From NCBI RefSeq assembly GCF_003349955.1, contig NZ_QLKQ01000024.1:1-64000 (forward strand): DNA of 64,000 nt, in the 5' to 3' direction. The notes beneath the pieces were generated by a model. The model did no database searches, was not told the DNA's origin, and was given only the letters and a program-made list of their open reading frames with translations. This DNA comes from Azospirillum brasilense (GTDB taxonomy: Bacteria; Pseudomonadota; Alphaproteobacteria; Azospirillales; Azospirillaceae). The position numbers and the translations under genes are program-made. How positions within the stretch are numbered: position 1 is the first letter of the stretch; every line of letters starts with the position of its first letter. This document shows, piece by piece, positions 57,426 through 64,000 of the stretch.

Positions 57426-58589
57426 TTACGCCGTCGCTTCGTCGACCACCACCTGATTGCGGCCGTTCCGCTTGGCCCGGTAGAGGGCGAGGTCGGCGGC
57501 GGCCAGCGCGGCGTCGAGATCCTCGCCGCTGCGGCAGGCGGCGATGCCGATGCTGACGCTGGCGGCGATCTCGTGGCCTTCGAAGGGCAGGGGCCGCGCC
57601 GCCACGTCGCGCCGCAGCGCCTCCGCCAACGCCGCCGCCCCGGTGCGGTCGGTGTCGGGAAGCAGCAGGCAGAACTCCTCCCCGCCATAGCGCCCGAACA
57701 GGTCGGTGCGGCGCAGCCGCGCCGCGACGGTCTCGGAGAAAAGCCGGAGAAGCGCGTCGCCGGCGAGATGGCCGAAGGTGTCGTTGACCCGCTTGAAGCG
57801 GTCGAGATCGAGCAGCAGCAGGGTCAGCGGCGCCCCGTTGCGTTGCGCCCGCAGCAACTCCCGCTCGGCGTGCTTCAGGAAGGCCCGGCGGTTGTAGGCG
57901 CCGGTCAGCGGGTCGATGGTGCCGATGCGGTCCAGATCGGCCTGCAGCTTCTCGCTGGTCATGGCCAGGAAGCCGAATCCCCAGCCCGTGACGGCCAGAA
58001 TGGCCTCCAGGAACCCGGCGCTCTGCACCAGGTTGGGTGTCAGGATGCTGTCCACCGGCCCGCCCCAGGCGGTCAGCACGGCGCGTCCGGCCACGAACAG
58101 GGCGTGGGCCAGGAAAACCAGGGCGGTGACCCGTTGCGCCCGCCTCGGCCGGTCCGCCGGCCCCGTCCACCACAATTCCAGGGCCGCCAGCAGCGACAGG
58201 CCGGTGATTCCGGCGGACATGATCAGGACGCGCGCCGTCACGTCGTTGGTTGCCACCACGAACCACGCGATGCCGGCGGTCAGCACGGCGAGCAGCGCAA
58301 TCCCGAGGCGCCAGGGGATGGACCGTCCGGCGAAGCTGCGCACGCCAAACCAGTTCAGGATGTAGGTGGCGGCCACCAGGGCGTTGCTCAGCGGCACGAC
58401 GGCGGCGGGCGGCCAGACCCCGTAAGCGGTGACCATGGCCATCCCGAGGGTGCCGAGCAGCGCTCCCCCGGCCCAATAGGCCAGCGCGGTGATGTGGCGG
58501 TGCGCTCTCCAGGTCAGGAAGGCGGCGATGGACAGCAGAACGCCGATGCCCACCAGGACGATGACGAGGGTGCGGGTGTCGAGGATCAT
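57426..58589 (-). CDS. Membrane-bound diguanylate cyclase (GGDEF)
   Basis: 387 residues. About seven predicted membrane spans (residues 5-200) form the input region, of no family I recognise. The GGDEF domain has GGEEF and an intact product-inhibition site (RRTD, five residues upstream). It makes cyclic-di-GMP. It is convergent with tatC, separated by 13 bases, and divergent from serS. Confidence 0.9.
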   Translation of the reverse strand: MILDTRTLVIVLVGIGVLLSIAAFLTWRAHRHITALAYWAGGALLGTLGMAMVTAYGVWPPAAVVPLSNALVAATYILNWFGVRSFAGRSIPWRLGIALLAVLTAGIAWFVVATNDVTARVLIMSAGITGLSLLAALELWWTGPADRPRRAQRVTALVFLAHALFVAGRAVLTAWGGPVDSILTPNLVQSAGFLEAILAVTGWGFGFLAMTSEKLQADLDRIGTIDPLTGAYNRRAFLKHAERELLRAQRNGAPLTLLLLDLDRFKRVNDTFGHLAGDALLRLFSETVAARLRRTDLFGRYGGEEFCLLLPDTDRTGAAALAEALRRDVAARPLPFEGHEIAASVSIGIAACRSGEDLDAALAAADLALYRAKRNGRNQVVVDEATA

Positions 58590-58659
58590 GTCCGGAGTGG
58601 GGAGGGCAGCGGTCGATTCCGGGGTTCTGCACGCATTCGCGTTCCCGGCGCCACCGATA

Positions 58660-58689
58660 AGTATAGGACACCAGTCATTTCAGGGTCTT
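58660..58689 (-). promoter_or_regulatory. Promoter candidate of the membrane diguanylate cyclase
   Basis: On the minus strand TATACT (58665-58660) is preceded by AAGACC (58689-58684) with 18-base spacing. The -10 matches well, the -35 poorly. Confidence 0.35.
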
Positions 58690-58712
58690 TCCCATCGGCG
58701 CGGCTCCGCCTC

Positions 58713-58741
58713 TGGACCTTCACCCGGCGGCGGACTATAAC
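58713..58741 (+). promoter_or_regulatory. Promoter candidate of the serS operon
   Basis: TGGACC (58713-58718) and TATAAC (58736-58741), 17 bases apart, match the consensus at four and five positions. Transcription would start near 58748, about 27 bases before serS. Confidence 0.5.
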
Positions 58742-58774
58742 CAGCCACCCACCCATTCCGTATCGCCGTGAGCC

Positions 58775-60040
58775 ATGCACGACCTTCGCGCCATCCGTGA
58801 GAACCCCGAATCCTTCGACCGCGGCCTCGCCCGCCGGGGCCTTGAGGCGATGTCGCCGACGGTGCTGGACCTCGATTCGCGCCGCCGCGCCGCGCAGACC
58901 CAGCTTCAGGAGATGCAGGCGCGCCGCAACGAGGCGGCCAAGGAGATCGGCCTCGCCAAGCGGGAGGGCCGCGACGCCCAGCCGCTGATGGACGAGATGG
59001 CGCAGCTCAAGGAGCGGCTGCCCCAGGTCGAGGAGGAGGAGAAGGCGCTGGGCGCCGAGCTGGAGGGTCTGCTCGCCTCCATTCCGAACCTGCCCGCCGA
59101 CGACGTGCCGGATGGCCCGGACGAGAGCGCCAACGTCGAAATCCGCCGCTGGGGCGAGCCGACGGCCATCGCGAACGCCAAGCAGCATTTCGAGCTGGGC
59201 GAGGCGCTGGGCCTGATGGATTTCGAGGCGGCGTCGCGCATGTCGGGCGCCCGCTTCACCGTCCTGAAGGGCGGGCTGGCCCGGCTGGAGCGCGCTCTGG
59301 CCGACTTCATGCTGGACATCCACACCGGCGAGCACGGCTACACCGAGATCGCGCCGCCGCTGATGGTGCGCGACAACGCCCTGTTCGGCACCGGCCAGCT
59401 TCCGAAGTTCGAGGAGGACCTGTTCCGCACGGGCGATCATTACCTGATCCCGACCTCGGAAGTGCCGCTGACCAACCTCGTCAACGACCAGATCGTGGCG
59501 ACGGAGGAGTTGCCCCACCGCTACACCGCGCTGACCCCCTGCTTCCGCGCCGAGGCCGGATCGGCGGGGCGCGACACCCGCGGCATGATCCGCCAGCACC
59601 AGTTCTGGAAGGTCGAGATGGTCAGCGTCACCGCCCCGGACCAGTCGGAGGCGGAGCACCAGCGCATGACCCAATTCGCCGAGACCATCCTGCAACGGCT
59701 GGGGCTGCCCTACCGCGTCGTGACGCTGTGCACGGGCGACATGGGCTTCTCCGCGCGCAAGACCTTCGACATCGAGGTCTGGCTGCCCGGCCAGAACATG
59801 TACCGCGAGATTTCGAGCTGCTCGAACTGCGGCGACTTCCAGGCCCGCCGCATGAAGGCCCGCTGCCGTCCGAAGGGCGAGAAGCAGACGCAGTTCGTCC
59901 ACACGCTGAACGGCTCGGGCGTGGCGGTCGGGCGCTGCCTGATCGCGGTTCTGGAGAACTACCAGCAGCCCGACGGCTCCATCCTGGTTCCCGAAGCGCT
60001 CCGGCCCTACATGCGCGGGCTGGAAAGGATCACCGCCTGA
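58775..60040 (+). CDS. serS: Seryl-tRNA synthetase
   Basis: 421-residue class II synthetase. The N-terminal long antiparallel coiled coil (residues about 30-105) that grips the tRNA-Ser variable arm is evident. Catalytic motifs include [30 protein letters not shown] (motif 2, abbreviated here by its ends FRAEAG and RQHQF) and the motif 3 region [18 protein letters not shown]. It overlaps surE by one base (TGATG). Confidence 0.94.
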   Translation: MHDLRAIRENPESFDRGLARRGLEAMSPTVLDLDSRRRAAQTQLQEMQARRNEAAKEIGLAKREGRDAQPLMDEMAQLKERLPQVEEEEKALGAELEGLLASIPNLPADDVPDGPDESANVEIRRWGEPTAIANAKQHFELGEALGLMDFEAASRMSGARFTVLKGGLARLERALADFMLDIHTGEHGYTEIAPPLMVRDNALFGTGQLPKFEEDLFRTGDHYLIPTSEVPLTNLVNDQIVATEELPHRYTALTPCFRAEAGSAGRDTRGMIRQHQFWKVEMVSVTAPDQSEAEHQRMTQFAETILQRLGLPYRVVTLCTGDMGFSARKTFDIEVWLPGQNMYREISSCSNCGDFQARRMKARCRPKGEKQTQFVHTLNGSGVAVGRCLIAVLENYQQPDGSILVPEALRPYMRGLERITA

Positions 60041-60822
60041 TGTTCGATCACCCGCTCGACCTGTCGAACGCGCGCATCCTCGTCACCAACGACGACGGCA
60101 TCCACGCGCCGGGCCTGAAGGTGCTGGAGGCCATCGCCCGCTCCCTCACGGACGACGTGTGGGTGGTGGCGCCGGAGATGGAACAGTCGGCGGCCAGCCA
60201 CTCCCTGACCATCAACCGGCCGCTGCGCCTGCGCCAACTGGACGAGCGGCGCTTCACGGTGGACGGCACGCCGACCGACTGCGTGCTGCTGGCCGTCAAC
60301 AAGGTGATGCGGGACGCCCGCCCGACGCTGGTCCTGTCCGGCGTCAACCAGGGCTCCAACATCGGCGAGGACGTGACCTATTCCGGCACGATCGCGGCGG
60401 CCATGGAGGCGACCCTGCTGGGCGTTCCGGCCATCGCGCTCAGCCAGCATTACGAGACCCGCTCCCAGATCGACTGGTCGGCGGCGGAGCGCTGGGGGGC
60501 GGAGGTGGTGCGCAAGGCCGTGTCCACGCCCTGGCCGAAATACGTCCTGCTCAACGTGAACTTCCCGGCCTGCCCGGCGGACCGGGTCACCGGCATCCAG
60601 GTCGTCCGCCACGGCAAACGCAAGATCGGCGACGAGCTGGTCGAGCGTGTCGATCCGCGCGGCAAGCCCTATATCTGGATCGGGACCCTGCGCGGGGAGG
60701 CCGACGTGGCGCCCGACACGGACATCCACGTGGTCTTCCACGGCGGCATTTCGGTGACGCCGGTCTATCTGGATCTGACGCACACGCCGACGCTCCAGAC
60801 CCTGCGGCACGCGTTCGAATGA
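60040..60822 (+). CDS. surE: 5'/3'-nucleotidase SurE
   Basis: 260-residue stationary-phase survival nucleotidase acting on nucleoside monophosphates. The metal site NDDG, VAPEMEQSAASHS and SGVNQGSNIGEDVTYSGT are all intact. It begins on the last base of the serS stop. The order surE, pcm, nlpD matches that of many proteobacteria. Confidence 0.94.
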   Translation: MFDHPLDLSNARILVTNDDGIHAPGLKVLEAIARSLTDDVWVVAPEMEQSAASHSLTINRPLRLRQLDERRFTVDGTPTDCVLLAVNKVMRDARPTLVLSGVNQGSNIGEDVTYSGTIAAAMEATLLGVPAIALSQHYETRSQIDWSAAERWGAEVVRKAVSTPWPKYVLLNVNFPACPADRVTGIQVVRHGKRKIGDELVERVDPRGKPYIWIGTLRGEADVAPDTDIHVVFHGGISVTPVYLDLTHTPTLQTLRHAFE

Positions 60823-60850
60823 GGTCGTTTCCGAGGTGAATGGGTAGGAT

Positions 60851-61522
60851 GTGACGGTCGAGGCACGCAAGATCCGGCTTCTGATGGCGTTGCGCCGCAA
60901 CGGCGTGACCGACACCCGGGTTCTGGCCGCGATCGAGCGGATACCGCGCGAGCGATTCGTCCCGCAGCCCTTCCAGGATCAGGCGTGGGAGGACACGGCC
61001 CTTCCCATCGATCTGGGCCAGACCATCAGCCAGCCGCTGATCGTGGCGCTGATGACCCAGGCGCTGGAGCTGGGGCAGCGGCAGACGGTGCTGGAGATCG
61101 GCACCGGCTCCGGCTATCAGGCGGCTGTTTTGTCGCGGCTGTGCCGGCGGGTCTACACCGTCGAACGGCTGCACCCGCTGCTGAGCGAGGCGGAAGCGCG
61201 ATTCCAGGCGCTGCGCCTGGACAACATCACGACCCGCCACGGCGACGGGACGAAGGGCTGGCCCGAACAGGCGCCGTTCGAGCGCATACTGGTCACGGCC
61301 GCCGCAGGTCCCGATGCGCCAAAGGACTTGACGGATCAGCTCGCCGTTGGTGGTGTCATGGTCATCCCGCTGGGGGACGACTACCGCAGCCAGCGGGTCG
61401 TCCGCATCCGGCGGACCGAAACCGGTCTTACACGGGAGGACTTGTGGCCCGTCCGCTTCGTACCGTTGCTGTCCGACCCTCCGTCTCCCCCCGGAACGGA
61501 AAAGCCGGCCCATTCGGCGTGA
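60851..61522 (+). CDS. pcm: Protein-L-isoaspartate O-methyltransferase
   Basis: 223 residues, repairing isoaspartyl damage with S-adenosylmethionine. The cofactor site is LEIGTGSGYQAAVL and the active-site region IDLGQTISQP is present. It begins with GTG, preceded by TAGGAT. Its stop overlaps the next start (GTGA). Confidence 0.93.
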   Translation: MTVEARKIRLLMALRRNGVTDTRVLAAIERIPRERFVPQPFQDQAWEDTALPIDLGQTISQPLIVALMTQALELGQRQTVLEIGTGSGYQAAVLSRLCRRVYTVERLHPLLSEAEARFQALRLDNITTRHGDGTKGWPEQAPFERILVTAAAGPDAPKDLTDQLAVGGVMVIPLGDDYRSQRVVRIRRTETGLTREDLWPVRFVPLLSDPPSPPGTEKPAHSA

Positions 61523-62799
61523 CAGGACGCGCCATCCTGGCGGCGCTGGCGGTGATCCCGCTGCTCGCCGCCTGCCAGCAGCGCACCGGCGATCTGGCGC
61601 CGGTCACCTCGGTGTCCAGCACCCCGGATTCCATCGGCGGCGCGGTGATCGTGCAGCGCGGGGATTCCGCCTATTCGCTGTCGCGGCGCTACAACGTGCC
61701 GCTGCGCGACCTGCTGGAGGTCAACCACCTGTCGCCGCCTTACCAGCTCCAGGTGGGACAGCGTCTCGTCCTGCCGGTGTCGCGCCAGTACATCGTCCAG
61801 CGCGGCGACACGCTGTACGGCATCTCCCGCATGTTCAGCGCGGACATGAGCGAGCTGACCCGTCTCAACGGCCTGACCGCCCCCTACGCGGTGCAGGCCG
61901 GGCAGCCGCTGCGCCTGCCGGGCGGCGGCGATGCGTCGGGCGGCACGGCGGTGGCCCAGGCGCCGTCCTCCAGCGCGGGGGCCGCGGTCGGCGGGGTGGT
62001 GGCTTCGGCCCCGGTCAAACAGGTGTCGCGCGGGTCCATCCAGGCGGCGGAGCTGCCGCCGCCGGGCGCTTCGGCATCGACACCGGCCCCGGTGGACAGC
62101 CCCTCACAGACCGCGACGGTCCTGTCCCCGGTGCCCGGCGCCAAGCCGGCCGCTGCGCCCGAGGTGGCGACCGCTGCGCCCGTCTACCAGCCGGGGCAGG
62201 CCCCGACCTCGCTGCGTCCACCGGGCCAGAAGCCCGCCGTTCCCGAGCCGGCGCCCGTGCCGCGTGTCGTCGAGGCCGCTCCGGTCCCGGTTCCGCCGCC
62301 GGCGCCGGCCCAGGAGGTCGCCGCCGCCCCGCCCCCACCGCCCAAGGCGGTGGAACCGGCGCCGCCGCAGCGCGCCACCGGGCGGCTTCTCTGGCCGGTG
62401 AAGGGAAAGGTGATCTCGACCTTCGGGCCGAAGCCGGACGGGCTGCACAACGACGGCCTGAACATCGCCGCCAGCAAAGGCACGACGGTGGTCGCCGCCG
62501 ACAACGGCGTCGTCGCCTACGCCGGCAACGAGCTGCGCGGCTTCGGCAATCTGCTGCTGGTGAAGCATTCGGACGGCTTCATCACCGCCTACGCCCATCT
62601 CGACCGCATCGACGTCGAGCGGGGCGTGGCGGTGAAGCGCGGGCAGGCCATCGGCACGGTCGGCCAGACCGGATCGGTGACGAGCCCGCAGCTTCACTTC
62701 GAACTGCGCAAGGGCAGCCAGGCGGTCGATCCGCGCGACCGCATGGAGCCGCGGGTCAGCGAAGGGGCTTCTCCAGACGGCCAGCCAGGTCCTGGATGA
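61519..62799 (+). CDS. nlpD: NlpD-like lipoprotein with two LysM domains and a degenerate LytM domain
   Basis: 426 residues. A lipoprotein signal ends in LLAAC; two LysM repeats follow (VQRGDSAYSLSRRYNV and VQRGDTLYGISRMF), then a long Pro/Ala linker (about 150-290) and a C-terminal M23 domain. In that domain the first zinc-ligand motif, normally HxGxD, reads NDGLN, so His and Asp are both lost, while the later AYAHLD and LHFEL histidines remain. The protein is therefore probably an amidase activator like E. coli NlpD, not a peptidase. It begins with GTG in the overlap with pcm. Its last 44 bases overlap the convergent DUF815 gene. Confidence 0.88.
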   Translation: MTGRAILAALAVIPLLAACQQRTGDLAPVTSVSSTPDSIGGAVIVQRGDSAYSLSRRYNVPLRDLLEVNHLSPPYQLQVGQRLVLPVSRQYIVQRGDTLYGISRMFSADMSELTRLNGLTAPYAVQAGQPLRLPGGGDASGGTAVAQAPSSSAGAAVGGVVASAPVKQVSRGSIQAAELPPPGASASTPAPVDSPSQTATVLSPVPGAKPAAAPEVATAAPVYQPGQAPTSLRPPGQKPAVPEPAPVPRVVEAAPVPVPPPAPAQEVAAAPPPPPKAVEPAPPQRATGRLLWPVKGKVISTFGPKPDGLHNDGLNIAASKGTTVVAADNGVVAYAGNELRGFGNLLLVKHSDGFITAYAHLDRIDVERGVAVKRGQAIGTVGQTGSVTSPQLHFELRKGSQAVDPRDRMEPRVSEGASPDGQPGPG

Positions 62800-63613
62800 A
62801 CTGCCAGGCCACCCGGCCGGAGCGGCTGCCGCGGGTCACCGACCATTCCACGGCCTCGGCCCGCAGTTGCTCCGCCGGGATGTCCAGCCCGAAGCGGGCG
62901 GCGTAGCCCTCGATCATCGCGAAGTAGGTCGGCTGGTCGCAATTGTGGAAGCCCAGCCACAGGCCGAAGCGGTCGGACAGCGACACCTTCTCCTCGACCG
63001 CCTCCGCCGGGTTGATGGCGGTGGAGCGCTCGTTCTCGATCATGTCGCGCGGCATCAGGTGGCGGCGGTTCGAGGTGGCGTAGAACACCACATTCTCCGG
63101 ACGCCCCTCGATCCCGCCCTCAAGCACGGCCTTGAGCGACTTGTAATGCGCGTCGTCGTGGTCGAAGGACAGGTCGTCGCAGAACAGGATGAAGCGGCGC
63201 GGCTCGTCCTTCAGCCGGGCGAGCAGGCGGGGCAGGGTGGGGATGTCCTCGCGGTGGATCTCCACCAGAGCCAGCGTGCCGGGATGCTCCTGCGCCACCG
63301 TGGCGTGCACCGACTTGACCAGCGAGCTCTTGCCCATGCCGCGCGAGCCCCAGAGCAGGGCGTTGTTGGCCGGCAGGCCGGTGGCGAAGCGGGTGGTGTT
63401 GTCCAGCAGGATGTCGCGCTGGCGCTCGACGCCGCGCAGCAGGCCGATCTCCACCCGGTTCACGGTGGGCACCGGCTCCAGCCGGTCGGGATCGGCGTGC
63501 CAGACGAAGGCGTCGGCGGCGCCGAGGTCGAGCCGGCCCGGCGGCGGCGGGGCGAGCCGTTCCAGGGCCTCGGCGATGCGGGTGAGGAGGGGCAGCAGTT
63601 GGGCGTCCGACAT
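62756..63613 (-). CDS. DUF815 family ATPase
   Basis: 285-residue AAA-type ATPase of the DUF815 family. Walker A is GSRGMGKSS, Walker B LFCDDLSFD, and the arginine-finger region includes NERSTAINP. Function in the cell is unknown; the family is widespread in proteobacteria. The start at 63613 is chosen because the usual MSDAQL-type N-terminus begins there; longer readings are Arg-rich and unlikely. Its 3' end overlaps nlpD antisense. Confidence 0.87.
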   Translation of the reverse strand: MSDAQLLPLLTRIAEALERLAPPPPGRLDLGAADAFVWHADPDRLEPVPTVNRVEIGLLRGVERQRDILLDNTTRFATGLPANNALLWGSRGMGKSSLVKSVHATVAQEHPGTLALVEIHREDIPTLPRLLARLKDEPRRFILFCDDLSFDHDDAHYKSLKAVLEGGIEGRPENVVFYATSNRRHLMPRDMIENERSTAINPAEAVEEKVSLSDRFGLWLGFHNCDQPTYFAMIEGYAARFGLDIPAEQLRAEAVEWSVTRGSRSGRVAWQFIQDLAGRLEKPLR

Positions 63614-63751
63614 CGTGTTCCTTCGCAGGCGTTTCTTCCGGTTTCGTTGCGCCGACCCTAACCCGCGCCGCCGGCTGCGGACAAGGAGGCGCGCTTGCGG
63701 GGGAGGCGTGCGCGCCGCTATGGTGCCGGGAACGCGAACCGAGGGTCGGTC

Positions 63752-64000
63752 ATGCACGCAGAACGTTCCGCCGATCTCCCGAAACCGGCGGGGAGCGCCG
63801 CTCATGTCCTGCGGCGGCTGGAGGAAACGCCCCTGCGGGAGGACCCTTTCCCGCATCTGGTGGTGCCGGACGCCCTGCCGGCGGACCTCTACGCCCGCGC
63901 CGTCGCCCACTGGCCGAGGTTCGAGGCGCTGGCGCTTCTGCAGATGGACACGCTGCCCCAGCGCTATCAGATGGTGCTGACCGACCGCAATCTGAGGGAC
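63752..64000 (+). CDS. Probable 2OG-Fe(II) oxygenase family protein, 5' part
   Basis: The reading frame opens at ATG 63752 and runs out of the window after 83 codons. The segment DPFPHLVVPDALPADLYARA resembles the N-terminal strand-turn-helix of bacterial 2-oxoglutarate/iron-dependent oxygenases of the prolyl-hydroxylase type. The metal ligands would lie beyond the window, so the assignment rests on this segment alone. The upstream 138-base gap is shared with the divergent DUF815 gene. Confidence 0.5.
   Translation, partial: MHAERSADLPKPAGSAAHVLRRLEETPLREDPFPHLVVPDALPADLYARAVAHWPRFEALALLQMDTLPQRYQMVLTDRNLRD

Overview
The window is very GC-rich and reads as the chromosome or a chromid of an alphaproteobacterium, most probably a Rhodospirillales member close to Azospirillum. 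The evidence is the alphaproteobacterial order 5S rRNA then tRNA-fMet, the block nagZ / site-2 protease / scpA / scpB / tatABC / serS / surE / pcm / nlpD, the extreme GC bias at third codon positions, and the many periplasmic-binding-protein transporters. The genus is an inference.

Layout. 1-230: last bases of a 5S rRNA, an initiator tRNA and a terminator, so an rrn operon ends here. 547-6114: a complete peptide-type (Dpp/Opp-like) ABC transporter operon. 6349-8225: a GlxA-type regulator and a short-chain dehydrogenase. 8310-26129: an amide-response region. It holds an aliphatic amidase with a MoxR ATPase and VWA partner, a convergent two-component pair (a sensor kinase carrying a whole NCS1-type permease as its input domain, plus a LuxR-type response regulator), a five-gene urea/short-chain-amide ABC transporter, a chemoreceptor signalling domain fused to a second copy of the transporter's binding protein, a formamidase and an FmdB zinc ribbon. 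The same palindrome (ATACG-N8-CGTAT) lies upstream of both the amidase operon and the transporter operon, each time abutting a promoter-like pair of hexamers, so one regulator probably drives both. Together this would sense, swim towards, import and hydrolyse small amides. The chemoreceptor-binding protein fusion is the most unusual object in the window.

26199-42037: a GntR/HutC-regulated operon of fourteen tightly packed genes: a branched-chain-amino-acid-type (HAAT) ABC transporter, an MmgE/PrpD protein, an isocitrate-lyase-family lyase, HyuB and HyuA (hydantoinase/oxoprolinase type), an isochorismatase-fold protein lacking the usual catalytic cysteine, an FAD fumarate-reductase-type dehydrogenase and a LeuC/LeuD-type hydro-lyase pair. 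The set fits opening of a cyclic amide or imide followed by dehydrogenation, hydration and carbon-carbon cleavage of a branched dicarboxylic acid. The substrate is unknown.

42053-44682: a diguanylate cyclase, a decayed IS630-type transposase fragment, two small lipoproteins and a tRNA-Ser; this looks like a small accessory islet. 44886-63613: mostly housekeeping genes (xthA, erpA, dgt, argS, a SPOR protein, nagZ, a site-2 protease, scpAB, tatABC, serS, surE, pcm, nlpD, a DUF815 ATPase), interrupted by an apparently iron-regulated orphan ABC ATPase with a Fur-box-like site and by a membrane diguanylate cyclase. The window ends inside a probable 2-oxoglutarate/iron oxygenase gene.

All calls were made by reading the sequence. 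Identities and similarities are judged by eye, not computed.
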